A stretch of 64,000 bases of DNA from Bacillota bacterium (lineage in GTDB: Bacteria > Bacillota > Clostridia > Tissierellales > Sedimentibacteraceae), in assembly GCA_023453025.1 (NCBI GenBank), contig JAEXUD010000058.1, positions 1 through 64,000 on the forward strand. Direction: 5' to 3'. The notes under the pieces are model-generated. The model searched no databases. It saw only the letters and a list, made by a program, of their open reading frames with translations, and had not been told where the DNA came from. This document shows positions 17,580 through 25,780 of this stretch, piece by piece (within the stretch, counting starts at the first letter, position 1; the number at the start of each line of letters is the position of its first letter). A program made the position numbers and the translations under genes.

Positions 17580-18515
17580 ATGAATAAAATTATTTTTTTC
17601 GGCGGCAAGGGCGGAGTGGGAAAAACAACCTGCAGTGCTTCTTATGCCGTACACGAAGCGAAAAAAGGTTTAAAAACACTGCTTGTTTCAACAGACCCGG
17701 CACACTCGACCTCAGATATTTTTGAAAAACAAATCAATGATGAAATAACTGGTCTGATGCCTAATCTGGATGCATTGGAAATAAGCGGCGAAAAAGAAAG
17801 CAAGCAATATATGGACAGTGTCAGATTAAGCCTCAAGCAAATTGTGAGTCCCGTTATTGTTAAGGAAATAAACAAGCAGATAGACGCCGCATCCATATCC
17901 CCAGGAACCGAGGAAGCGGCATTATTCGACAAGATGATTGAAATAATTATCGAAAAATCAGAAGAATATGACAGGATAATATTTGATACGGCGCCAACAG
18001 GCCATACGGTGAGACTTTTATCCCTGCCTGAGCTTTTGGGCTCATGGCTTGACAGCCTGATAGCCAAAAGAAGCAAATCCGTAAATCTCATGTCAATGGC
18101 TCTCAAAGGCCGGAAAGCATCGGACCAGGATTTGGGAAACGATGAAGTTATTAAGGTTTTAAGAAAAAGATATGATAAAGTTTCCAAGGCAAAAAAAATT
18201 ATAATGGATGATAAGCTGCTGTCTTTTATATTTGTAATTAACGCAGAAAAGCTTCCTATAGATGAGACCATAAAGGCAATAGGTATTTTGGAAAAATATA
18301 ATATATCCGTAGGCGGAATTATTGTCAATAAAATACTTCCGGACAACATGCAGGATGAGTTCTGGAAAAATAAAAAAGAACAGGAACAAAAATATTTAAA
18401 TATTATAGAAGATACATTTAAAAACAAAAAAATATTCAAGCTTCCGTTGCAGCAGGAGGATATGAAATCAAACAACATTGAAATAATTGCAGATATGTTT
18501 AATGAGTTTATTTAA
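17580..18515 (+). CDS. arsA: ArsA/Get3-type ATPase
   Basis: A 311-residue soluble ATPase with a deviant Walker A GGKGGVGKT (residues 8-16), a switch I region STDPAHS at about 39-45 and the family switch II block DTAPTGHTVRLL from about 137. This length is one ArsA unit, as in Get3 and many bacterial single-unit homologues; enterobacterial ArsA is a double unit. Roles in the family include energising arsenite efflux and delivering tail-anchored membrane proteins. No arsB, arsR or arsenate reductase is nearby, so arsenic resistance is not supported by context. It is second in a two-gene operon with a small unknown protein, has an AGGAGG site and is followed by a hairpin terminator. Confidence 0.9.
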   Translation: MNKIIFFGGKGGVGKTTCSASYAVHEAKKGLKTLLVSTDPAHSTSDIFEKQINDEITGLMPNLDALEISGEKESKQYMDSVRLSLKQIVSPVIVKEINKQIDAASISPGTEEAALFDKMIEIIIEKSEEYDRIIFDTAPTGHTVRLLSLPELLGSWLDSLIAKRSKSVNLMSMALKGRKASDQDLGNDEVIKVLRKRYDKVSKAKKIIMDDKLLSFIFVINAEKLPIDETIKAIGILEKYNISVGGIIVNKILPDNMQDEFWKNKKEQEQKYLNIIEDTFKNKKIFKLPLQQEDMKSNNIEIIADMFNEFI

Positions 18516-18550
18516 ATATTTATATCAAGTTCACTGTAAAATTAATTAAT

Positions 18551-18589
18551 AAATGCACCTCATACATGTTGTGAAAGAGATGCATTTTT
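18551..18589 (+). terminator. probable terminator of the arsA operon
   Basis: AAATGCA and TGCATTT pair around an inner CTC/GAG stem and a long loop, followed by TTTTTG. It lies 36 bases after the arsA stop and just before the large palindrome. Confidence 0.55.
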
Positions 18590-18840
18590 GTTACTATTCA
18601 CAGTCAAAGTCAAGGTGAAAAATAAGAAAAATATCCGCTCACGGTTTCGGACACGAATAATTCTAAAGCTCATTGCGGATAAAAATCCTACAGCTTGCAA
18701 ACTCGCTGACGCTCAAACAATGCAAGCTGCTTAACAGATTTTTACCCTCCATTCGCTAAGAATTATAATCGTGTCCTGCAAATGTTCGCTATATATTTTT
18801 CTTATTTTTCTTTAAAGTTATGAATATTGTGAATAGTAAC
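18590..18840. repeat. 251-bp imperfect palindromic element
   Basis: The outer ends are GTTACTATTCAC and GTGAATAGTAAC, a perfect 12-bp inverted pair. Moving inward, the two halves continue to match with gaps: AAAAATAAGAAAAATAT on the left mirrors ATATTTTTCTTATTTTT on the right, then GGACACGA with TCGTGTCC, then TAAAAATC with GATTTTTA. The centre is a second hairpin, CAGCTTGCA / TGCAAGCTG, around CTCGCTGACGCTCAA. No coding frame is evident. It looks like a MITE-like or large REP-type repeat occupying the convergent gap between arsA and the DUF368 gene. Confidence 0.8.
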
Positions 18841-18855
18841 GCATTCTTTTTTTCT

Positions 18856-19665
18856 TTATTTTCCTTTTTTCGCATACATGCTTAACGAATACGAAAGCAT
18901 GAAGCTCAAAATTAATATCAATATGTTCGATAAATAATAAAAAGAAAATTCAAAGCCCGGAAATATTGATATTATTGATCCGAGAACCAGTCCTAAAATC
19001 GCATAATATGTAAAACCATACGCTTTTGAAAAAAGCATAGAAATTAACTTTGCAAATAATAAAACACTTAGAACAAACCCAATTCCTAAAAAAATAATGA
19101 TTTCAAGCTGCAGATTTGATATTGCTGCGATTACAATTTCATAAGCTCCGATATACATCAAAATTATAGATGCGCTGATACCCGGTATTATAGTTCCAAA
19201 GCCAATTATAATTCCATAAATTATTACGTGGACAGCACCGGTTCCGGCTTCGTTGATTATATTGACAGAATGATGTTCAAGATATGTGATAACAAGAGTT
19301 AAACATAATGAAATGATAAATGGTATTAGATATCTTTGCTTAAATCCCTTTTTATTTGCTTCTTTTATTACAGTGGGCAGAGTTCCCAGCATAAGCCCGA
19401 CAAAAGCATATCTCACTTCTGTTTCATAGTGCCGGAAAAGGAATTCAATAATTCTGCTGAATGCCAATATACCAACTACCGAACCAATTCCTATCGGAAT
19501 GAAAAAAAGCAGATTAGCCATAAAATTTTTATTTATATGTGCAATAAAATCAGTTATTTTATCATATAGTCCAAATATTACTGCCAATGCTCCTCCGCTT
19601 ACTCCCGGAGCAATGGCACCTGCTCCCATTACAATTCCCTTTAAAAACCCTGATAAAAAATTCAT
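18856..19665 (-). CDS. DUF368 (PopT-type) membrane protein
   Basis: A polytopic membrane protein of about 269 residues. The N-terminal GIVMGAGAIAPGVSGGALAVIFGLYD and the mid-protein GFGTIIPGISASIILMYIGAYE are the two inverted-repeat signatures of the DUF368 family. PopT members return undecaprenyl phosphate across the membrane for cell wall synthesis, in parallel with DedA-type UptA; that role is transferred from the family. I prefer the ATG at 19665 (MNFLSG) over the GTG at 19677, because the GGTG site overlaps the GTG and suits the ATG. It appears to be monocistronic. Confidence 0.9.
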   Translation of the reverse strand: MNFLSGFLKGIVMGAGAIAPGVSGGALAVIFGLYDKITDFIAHINKNFMANLLFFIPIGIGSVVGILAFSRIIEFLFRHYETEVRYAFVGLMLGTLPTVIKEANKKGFKQRYLIPFIISLCLTLVITYLEHHSVNIINEAGTGAVHVIIYGIIIGFGTIIPGISASIILMYIGAYEIVIAAISNLQLEIIIFLGIGFVLSVLLFAKLISMLFSKAYGFTYYAILGLVLGSIISIFPGFEFSFYYLSNILILILSFMLSYSLSMYAKKGK

Positions 19666-19756
19666 TATATCACACACCTTAAGTCAATTTTTTCCTTATA
19701 TTTAATTATATAGAATAAATCAAGTATTATCAATATAATTTCCAAAACGTTTATAT

Positions 19757-19784
19757 GATATTCTTCACTGCGTTCAGAATGACA
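19757..19784. repeat. short palindromic repeat of the ATTCT...AGAAT type
   Basis: ATTCTTCACTGCGTTCAGAAT forms a small hairpin (ATTCT / AGAAT plus inner pairs). It lies immediately against the stop codon of the MFS gene. A related copy is at 47904-47935. Confidence 0.5.
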
Positions 19785-21032
19785 CTATATTTTATGCATT
19801 TTTGCTGCCTTATTAAATACAAAATAACCAATAATAAACATTAAAGCGATAAAGGCAACTCCTGTTTTAGAATTTCCGCTTATTTGTGTTGTCACTCCCA
19901 TCAGAAACGCCCCGGTAAAGGATGCTCCCTTACCGAAAATATCATAAAATCCAAAATATTCGCTTGATTCTTCTTTAGGTATAATTCTGGCAAAATATGA
20001 GCGGGAAAGAGCCTGTATAGCACCCTGAAACATTGCTACGCACACAGCCAAAAACCAGAATTCCCACGCCCTGTCAAGCTGCAGCGCAAATATTGCTATT
20101 AAAAAGTACCCTATAATGCTTATATTTATTAGGTCCTTTGTCTTGTATTTTTTTGAAAGCTTTCCGAATAACATCGCAAAGGGGAATGCCACAACCTGAG
20201 TCAATAAAAGCGCAAACAGCAGGCTGTTGTCACTTATGCCCACATCCTTGCCGTAGGATGTTGCCATTTCAATTATTGTATAAACTCCGTCAATATAGAA
20301 AAAGAAGGCAAGCAGGAAGGTAAAAATTTCTTTATGATTTTTAATATCCTTAAAAGTATTTTTCAAACGTATGAAAGCAATTTTTAAAGCATCTCTTTCT
20401 GCCTCCACATAATGAATTTGCTTGTAATTCTTGTATAATGGAATTGTAACTGCAAACCACCATAATGCGTTTAGCAAAAAAGCAATTTTTGTTGCAGTAC
20501 CGGTAGTTAAATACAGCTTGTCCGCAAATAATATTATTGCAAGGCTTATTGTAAAAGGAATACAGCTTCCGATATATCCCCAGGCATATCCCAGCGAAGA
20601 TAATAAGTCCATTCTGTCATCTGTAGTAACATCCGAAAGCATAGCATCGTAAAAAATCAAGCTTCCGGATACTCCTACCTTGGCAGCTACAAATACAAAA
20701 AGAAAGGCCAGCCATGAAAGATTGACGGATAATGCAGCGCAGCCTATAACTCCAAGCATCATCAGCATGGTGAACAAGGGTTTTTTATATCCTTTAGTAT
20801 CAGCAAGTGTTCCCAGTATAGGTCCCAGTATTGCTACTATCAGCGTTGAAACTGATATTGCATAGCCCCAATAAGCTGTTGAATTTGCAGGAGATATTCC
20901 TTCAGCCGCCGCTATATTTTTAAAATAAATAGGTATAATTGTTGATACAAGCAATATAAATGCCGAATTCCCCACATCATACAAAATCCAATATTTTTCC
21001 AAGGGCGTTAATTTACTTTCAGGTTTAAGCAT
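19785..21032 (-). CDS. MFS transporter, UMF1/Atg22-like family
   Basis: A 415-residue major facilitator protein with 12 predicted membrane segments. The N-terminal WILYDVGNSAFILLVSTIIPIYF is the UMF1/Atg22-like hallmark (the usual form is YDFANSAF), and GPILGTLADTKGYKKPLF is the MFS loop 2-3 motif. Atg22 exports amino acids from the yeast vacuole; bacterial substrates are not established. No partner gene is adjacent: rubrerythrin begins 62 bases upstream on the same strand. The 3' end abuts a short palindromic repeat. Confidence 0.9.
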   Translation of the reverse strand: MLKPESKLTPLEKYWILYDVGNSAFILLVSTIIPIYFKNIAAAEGISPANSTAYWGYAISVSTLIVAILGPILGTLADTKGYKKPLFTMLMMLGVIGCAALSVNLSWLAFLFVFVAAKVGVSGSLIFYDAMLSDVTTDDRMDLLSSLGYAWGYIGSCIPFTISLAIILFADKLYLTTGTATKIAFLLNALWWFAVTIPLYKNYKQIHYVEAERDALKIAFIRLKNTFKDIKNHKEIFTFLLAFFFYIDGVYTIIEMATSYGKDVGISDNSLLFALLLTQVVAFPFAMLFGKLSKKYKTKDLINISIIGYFLIAIFALQLDRAWEFWFLAVCVAMFQGAIQALSRSYFARIIPKEESSEYFGFYDIFGKGASFTGAFLMGVTTQISGNSKTGVAFIALMFIIGYFVFNKAAKMHKI

Positions 21033-21094
21033 AACCTTCTCCTTTGTTTATGAATTTTATTAAAACTGTCTCATCAGAGACAGCTGATATTATG

Positions 21095-21640
21095 CTAATA
21101 GTTGGCACAGTGGAGCTGGTAATAACCCTGGGGATAATGGCATATAGGGCATATTTCAGGCGCACATTCACTCCATACAAGATTCCCGCAGCTCAGGCAA
21201 ACCCAAACGGATCTTGTCGGTTTGCAAAACACCTCGTTAGTTATTATATTACCAGCCAGCTCATTAAATCTAAATTGTTGATGCCTTTCAATAACTGCTA
21301 TTCCTTCAAACATATTCGCAATATCTGTATATCCCTCTTCCCGTGCTGTTTCAGCATATTGCAAAAATAAATCCGTACCTTCGAATCTTTCAACATTTGC
21401 GGCATCTTGTAAGTTTTCCAGGGTTGTAGGCATTTCGCCCTGGAGGATAAATCCAAGCCATATTTCTGCATGCTGCTGCTCATGTCTTGCTGTCGCATCA
21501 AATATATCTCCTATCTGCTGGTATCCGTCTCTCCTTGCCCTTAAAGCGTCGATTCTGTATCTTGTACTTTCAACTGATTCTAAATTGTAGGAATTAAGTA
21601 AATTCTGATATGTCTGACTATTAACAAAATCATTTACCAT
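21095..21640 (-). CDS. rubrerythrin
   Basis: A 181-residue rubrerythrin that reduces hydrogen peroxide in anaerobes through a diiron site. The four-helix ferritin-like domain contains ESTRYRIDALRARRDGY, ARHEQQHAEIWLG (ExxH) and then YAETAREEGY and EGIAVIERHQQFRF (second pair). The C-terminus is a rubredoxin-like iron domain with CLSCG and CPICHYPQ, spaced as in the family. A cytoplasmic location is expected. Length is typical (about 180-195). The peroxide defence role fits an anaerobic host. Confidence 0.92.
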   Translation of the reverse strand: MVNDFVNSQTYQNLLNSYNLESVESTRYRIDALRARRDGYQQIGDIFDATARHEQQHAEIWLGFILQGEMPTTLENLQDAANVERFEGTDLFLQYAETAREEGYTDIANMFEGIAVIERHQQFRFNELAGNIITNEVFCKPTRSVWVCLSCGNLVWSECAPEICPICHYPQGYYQLHCANY

Positions 21641-21726
21641 ATGTTCACATCCTTACTATAAGTATACACTATATTATGTATCAAACAATATAAGGTGTGA
21701 AAAGTATTTGTAATTTCCAGTATACA

Positions 21727-22515
21727 TTATCCAAAATTTCTGTTGAAACGTTCATTAAGCTTTTCATTGATTTTAATACCTTTAAGGTATTCTTTAACTA
21801 AATCGGCTGTAATGCCTATCCCTTCATTATATAACTCAAATAATTTTTCATTGATATCCTTGCACTCTTCAGCAGGTTCATAATTCATAATCAGTCCTAT
21901 CATGCCGTCATAATTACCGGAAGCTTTAAGTCCTGCGATAATCAGATTCCTTTTAATAAATCCAGGAGCTGCCAACAGGTTTAAGTAAAACTTCATAGAT
22001 TTTAATGCTTTCAGCACATCTTCTTTTGATACTTCATCAAAAAAACCTGATATTATTTCAGCATTTCCAAAACTCGGGTGTATATGAAATGTAGGTTTAA
22101 AGGATACGGGATTTAAATTGTTTTTAATCATAAGCATTCTGTCAAATTCGGTTTCTATTGTACCATGAGTCAGCTTGTCGCTTTCTTTTTGCCTTATATA
22201 GGGATGACATTGTGTATCCAGCATAAAGTGACATATGAATCCGCAAATATACGCACACGCAGCTTCATTATCACTACAGTTATTTATAACCTTTCTGGCA
22301 TTGTCAAAAAACCCTTTTGCAGATAAGTTGTGTAAATTATGTCCTATTTTACTGATTTCATTAGATTTTAACGGTTTATAGTAGAACAAAATATCAGGTC
22401 CGTGAAGACCTATATTAAATAAATCCATATTTTTATCAATACACATTTTAATGTCATCATCTAATACCTTCAAGACTTCCTGACCAAATGTATAATGAGC
22501 GTATGTAGTTGGCAT
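21727..22515 (-). CDS. zinc-dependent phospholipase C-like protein
   Basis: A 262-residue protein with the zinc phospholipase C/S1-P1-like pattern: PTTYAHYTFGQEV at the N-terminus, LHGPDILFYY, GHNLHN and the His-rich helix GFICHFMLDTQCHPYI at about residue 90. These residues would bind zinc. There is no signal peptide, unlike clostridial toxins, so it is most likely a cytoplasmic housekeeping hydrolase found widely in Clostridia with unknown substrate. It is 12 bases downstream of ogt and probably in its operon. Confidence 0.8.
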   Translation of the reverse strand: MPTTYAHYTFGQEVLKVLDDDIKMCIDKNMDLFNIGLHGPDILFYYKPLKSNEISKIGHNLHNLSAKGFFDNARKVINNCSDNEAACAYICGFICHFMLDTQCHPYIRQKESDKLTHGTIETEFDRMLMIKNNLNPVSFKPTFHIHPSFGNAEIISGFFDEVSKEDVLKALKSMKFYLNLLAAPGFIKRNLIIAGLKASGNYDGMIGLIMNYEPAEECKDINEKLFELYNEGIGITADLVKEYLKGIKINEKLNERFNRNFG

Positions 22516-22527
22516 ATTAACCTCCGA

Positions 22528-22992
22528 TTATAAAGCTTTTTCCAATGAAAGAAGTTTTTCTTTCGTATCAAGCCCGCTTGCATAACCGACTAATTTTCCA
22601 TTTGAGCCGATGACTCTGTGGCAGGGTACAAAAATCATAATTGGATTCTTGTTGTTTGCCATTCCTACTGCTCTTGCAGCTTTTGGATTCCCAACCTGCT
22701 CGGCAATTTGCTTATAGCTTCTTGTTTCTCCATAGGGTATGCTGCAAAGTGCATTCCATACCTTTTTTTGAAATTCTGTACCTTGTGGGTCAAGGGGCAA
22801 ATCAAATGATTTTCTTGAACCGTCAAAATATTCGTTGAGCTGCTTTGCTGCTTCTTTTATAATACTTGTTTCCGATACATTAATTCCTCTCGCATCCATG
22901 CAGTCCGATGTTTCCACACCGATTATTGTATTGTCATTTTCTATTATTGCAATTTTCCCGATTTTTGTATCATAAAAAAATACGTTTTTCAT
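22528..22992 (-). CDS. ogt: methylated-DNA--protein-cysteine methyltransferase
   Basis: A suicide repair protein of about 154 residues that transfers the methyl group from O6-methylguanine to its own cysteine. The active site is VPCHRVIG near residue 122, preceded by the DNA-binding helix block PYGETRSYKQIAEQVGNPKAARAVGMANNKNP. I place the start at the ATG at 22992 (MKNVFFYDT), which has a GAAGGTAGGG site; a longer frame to 23088 crosses the promoter and is rejected. It is single-domain, with no Ada-type regulatory N-terminus. Confidence 0.95.
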   Translation of the reverse strand: MKNVFFYDTKIGKIAIIENDNTIIGVETSDCMDARGINVSETSIIKEAAKQLNEYFDGSRKSFDLPLDPQGTEFQKKVWNALCSIPYGETRSYKQIAEQVGNPKAARAVGMANNKNPIMIFVPCHRVIGSNGKLVGYASGLDTKEKLLSLEKAL

Positions 22993-23028
22993 TACCCTAC
23001 CTTCTCTCTGCAGTAATTTCCTGCTTTT

Positions 23029-23057
23029 ATAATACAATAAAACCTTGATTAATTCAA
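23029..23057 (-). promoter_or_regulatory. sigma-A promoter for ogt
   Basis: Minus-strand TTGAAT (23057-23052), 17 bases, TATTAT (23034-23029), giving a leader of about 30 bases before the ogt ATG. Confidence 0.65.
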
Positions 23058-23095
23058 TACACGACTTGATAATCTTATGATTAACCAAACAATAA

Positions 23096-23121
23096 TACTT
23101 TCATATACTGATATGAAAGTA
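23096..23121 (+). promoter_or_regulatory. perfect inverted repeat upstream of the S66 peptidase gene
   Basis: TACTTTCATAT / ATATGAAAGTA, 11 bp perfect, 4-base loop, ending 10 bases before the ribosome site of the peptidase gene. It may be an operator or an mRNA hairpin. AC at 23084 with a 16-base gap to CATATACTG also loosely resembles a sigma-K promoter inside it. Confidence 0.45.
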
Positions 23122-23144
23122 ATTTTTATGCGGAGGCGATATAA

Positions 23145-24083
23145 ATGGCAATGAGGACAGCAATAAGACCACCTATCCTGCAAGAAGGGGATACTATTGG
23201 TATAGTAACTCTCGGAAGTCCGCGGGATGAAGCCACAATTAATGAAAGAATACAGTATCTTGAAGGTCTTGGTTATAATGTAATTGTAGGAGAATATGTA
23301 TACTCATCGGCAGGTTACCTGGCAGCAACACCCCAGCAACGTGCATCTGATTTAATGAATATGTTTGAAAATCCAATTGTTAAAGCAATAATTCCTGTAA
23401 GAGGCGGCACCGGTGTAAAGGATGTAATTCCGTACCTTGATTATAATGCAATACGACGAAACCCGACAATAATCACCGGCTACAGCGATATAACAGTATT
23501 GTTGAATGTGTTGTACATATGGTCAAATCTGATTACTTTTCACAGTCTTCTCCTGATTGACTTCAGGGACACCACTCCTGAATACAATTTCAATCAGTTT
23601 TTTACTGCAACATCTACAATGACATCCCCAAGGCCTTTGGAAAATCCTCCCGGCATACCGTTAGTAAGCAGAGTGCCCGGCAATGTTACAGGAACCATTG
23701 TGGGAGGAAATTTGCAGTCATTTGTAGATACATTGGGAACTCCTTACGAAATTGACACAACCGGAAGGATTCTCTTCATAGAAGAAACCCATGAATCTGT
23801 CAGCCGTGTTTACAGGCTTGTGACTCACCTGATTCATGCCGGTAAATTCCAGGATTGTGCGGGAATAATTGTCGGAGAGTGTACGAATTGCCCCGATGCC
23901 TATGGCAAAACATATGAAGATTTGATTAATGAAGTCCTGGTTCCATTAGGCAAGCCTCTTATGACAAATTTGGCTTCAGGCCATGGCTATTACAAAATGG
24001 CGATTCCCATAGGAGCAATAACAAATCTAAATACTGTTAACAATACACTGACTGTTCTTGAGCCTACGGTAAGTCTTTTATAA
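23145..24083 (+). CDS. S66 family LD-carboxypeptidase / MccF-like peptidase
   Basis: A 312-residue serine peptidase of family S66. Visible family marks are GDTIGIVTLGSP at the N-terminus, PVRGGTGVKDVIPYLDY, the nucleophile elbow GYSDIT with its Ser, the acidic block LFIEETHESVSRVYR with the catalytic Glu, and GHGYYKMAIPIG with the catalytic His near the C-terminus. Family members trim the terminal D-Ala from murein tetrapeptides or cleave microcin C-type compounds. No signal peptide is present, which fits cytoplasmic wall recycling. The ribosome site is CGGAGG, and the gene is monocistronic with a strong terminator shared with the convergent GH18 gene. Confidence 0.88.
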   Translation: MAMRTAIRPPILQEGDTIGIVTLGSPRDEATINERIQYLEGLGYNVIVGEYVYSSAGYLAATPQQRASDLMNMFENPIVKAIIPVRGGTGVKDVIPYLDYNAIRRNPTIITGYSDITVLLNVLYIWSNLITFHSLLLIDFRDTTPEYNFNQFFTATSTMTSPRPLENPPGIPLVSRVPGNVTGTIVGGNLQSFVDTLGTPYEIDTTGRILFIEETHESVSRVYRLVTHLIHAGKFQDCAGIIVGECTNCPDAYGKTYEDLINEVLVPLGKPLMTNLASGHGYYKMAIPIGAITNLNTVNNTLTVLEPTVSLL

Positions 24084-24106
24084 ATGGATATGAAATTTGA
24101 TATAGT

Positions 24107-24149
24107 AAAAGGATTTTGAATTATACTTTAATCAAAATCCTTTTTGTTA
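24107..24149 (+). terminator. rho-independent terminator after the S66 gene
   Basis: A perfect 13-bp stem, AAAAGGATTTTGA / TCAAAATCCTTTT, with a T-run on the plus side and an A-run on the other, so it can act bidirectionally between the convergent genes. Confidence 0.85.
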
Positions 24150-24192
24150 ATCAATTAATAGTATTTGTTTTACGTCTTTCCTTTATAAAAAA

Positions 24193-25194
24193 TTATATTA
24201 CTTTAACAACATCATTCATTTCATTTATCAATTCTGAAGCAGACGGGAAAGGATTCATAACAGTCCAAAAACTTACTCCTGCCAGGCCATATTCATTCAC
24301 AAGGTTAAGCTTTGCTCTTAAACTTCTTTCATCTTCAAACCAAACTACGTGACGGCGCCCTTGCATGTCGGTATATTCATAAAATGGTGCCTGGGCTGTT
24401 TCATCAAATTGAATTTGTACGCCTACGCTTGCTGCCCTGGAAATTGCCTCCGGAATAGATAAATTTTCAGCTTCTGACTCACCCTGTACAAAAGGCAGTG
24501 TCCAATCATATCCATAGTTCGGTATTCCAATTAAAATTTTGTCAGCCGGTATTTGTGTCAAGCCATATTCTATTACTTGTCTTACATTGTTTATAGGTGC
24601 CACAGCCATTGGAGGACCGTAAGTATACCCCCATTCATATGTCATCAGGAGTGCCAGGTCGGCTGCATTTCCCAAGCCCTGATAATCATGGCCCTCATAC
24701 AGGAGACCCGGTTGCTCGGTATAGGTTTTTGGAGCTAATGCAACTAATGTAACGGCTCCTATTGCATTAAGTCTTTCTTCCATTTGCCGTACTAATTGAA
24801 CATATTCATCTGCATCATCTGCAAATATAAATTCGAAGTCAAAATCTACTCCATAATAATCTTTTGCTAAAACTGCATTATAAACATTATTTACTAACCT
24901 GTTTCTTGCTTCAGGGTTGTTTAAAACCTGACTTGCAAGCTCATTGCTGAAATTACCCTGTTCATCTAAGGGCGTCAGTACCATTAAAGGTGCCACACCG
25001 CTTCTGTAAGCATCCTGAATTAAACCTTCATCAGATAATGGTATTAAATCACCATCTTCTGTAAAGCCATAGCTAAAGGAAGACACATATGTTAAATTGT
25101 CGGCCCATTGTTGGAAAACCATACGATTTATAAAAGGATATGCATATCCGACAACTATTATTGGTCTGTTTTGTAAAGCTCTTATATAATACAA
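24193..25194 (-). CDS. glycoside hydrolase family 18 protein, YaaH-like
   Basis: A protein of about 333 residues comprising only a GH18 barrel. The catalytic DxxDxDxE strand is GVDFDFEFI near residue 120, with the acid/base Glu present. YALMTYEWGY-type (LLMTYEWGY) and IGIPNYGYDW blocks follow, and the last strand is GVSFWTVM. Related spore proteins (YaaH, CwlP-type) cleave muropeptides during germination, usually with LysM repeats; those repeats and a signal peptide are absent here. I choose TTG at 25194 as the start, because AGGAGGTG overlaps the alternative GTG at 25203. It follows the MoaE-like gene by 108 bases. Confidence 0.85.
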   Translation of the reverse strand: MYYIRALQNRPIIVVGYAYPFINRMVFQQWADNLTYVSSFSYGFTEDGDLIPLSDEGLIQDAYRSGVAPLMVLTPLDEQGNFSNELASQVLNNPEARNRLVNNVYNAVLAKDYYGVDFDFEFIFADDADEYVQLVRQMEERLNAIGAVTLVALAPKTYTEQPGLLYEGHDYQGLGNAADLALLMTYEWGYTYGPPMAVAPINNVRQVIEYGLTQIPADKILIGIPNYGYDWTLPFVQGESEAENLSIPEAISRAASVGVQIQFDETAQAPFYEYTDMQGRRHVVWFEDERSLRAKLNLVNEYGLAGVSFWTVMNPFPSASELINEMNDVVKVI

Positions 25195-25311
25195 TATCTT
25201 CACCTCCTGGTACAGTATATGAGGTTTTTAATAAAGTGATATAAATTGTGTCCGTGTGATACTTACTTTTATTTATCAGAAACAAAAAATTCAAAGACTG
25301 TCTTCCCTGTT

Positions 25312-25728
25312 TTATTTATGCTCTATTTCGGTAACACATTCGTTTTTTATTTTTCCGACCAGAAATTGCAGTGCATCTATTACATGTGGTCTGATGTCGC
25401 CGCCGATCAGCACATACATTATGTCATCACCAACATTGAGGATACCTTTATTAAGCCAAACCCTGACATGAAAAACACCTGTCATCTTGTAGGTTTCCTC
25501 TATTGCTTGATTCACCTTGTCAGCGTCATAATTAAACTCCATGCCTTTTACCAGGGTACCGTCATCTATACCCTGTCTTACCATTGCTTTTGGTGTCTGA
25601 CGGACTACTCCGTTATGAACTAAATACATGCCCTCCTGTGACGACACAGAATCAGCTTTAGCTTCCTTCAGCCATTGATCTATTGATGGTGAAGCTTTGG
25701 GAAATGTCCCCGTATTTTCGTTATTCAT
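25312..25728 (-). CDS. MoaE-like protein lacking the catalytic C-terminus
   Basis: A 138-residue protein resembling the large subunit of molybdopterin synthase: HNGVVRQTPKAMVRQG, then RVWLNKGILNVGDDIMYVLIGGDIRPHVIDALQFLVGKIK follow the MoaE fold order. The segment normally reading HR...PIWKKE in active MoaE, which includes the catalytic lysine, here reads RP...VTEIEH. No moaD, moaA or other cofactor gene is nearby. It may be a repurposed MoaE-fold protein. A TATAAT box with a poor -35 lies upstream, and the ATG follows CAGGAG. Confidence 0.7.
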   Translation of the reverse strand: MNNENTGTFPKASPSIDQWLKEAKADSVSSQEGMYLVHNGVVRQTPKAMVRQGIDDGTLVKGMEFNYDADKVNQAIEETYKMTGVFHVRVWLNKGILNVGDDIMYVLIGGDIRPHVIDALQFLVGKIKNECVTEIEHK

Positions 25729-25780
25729 AGTATACTCCTGAATTTTATTTGTTTGTGTATTATATCATATAAATTTGAGC

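Noticed and set aside
17642..18478. 278-codon minus-strand open frame inside arsA
   Set aside because: It lies entirely antisense to the arsA gene with its P-loop and switch motifs, has no ribosome site, and its hydrophobic, Ser/Leu-rich translation is typical of a complementary-strand frame.
25214..25221. CATATACT as a sporulation sigma -10 for the GH18 gene
   Set aside because: A transcript from it would start inside the ribosome site, leaving no usable leader.
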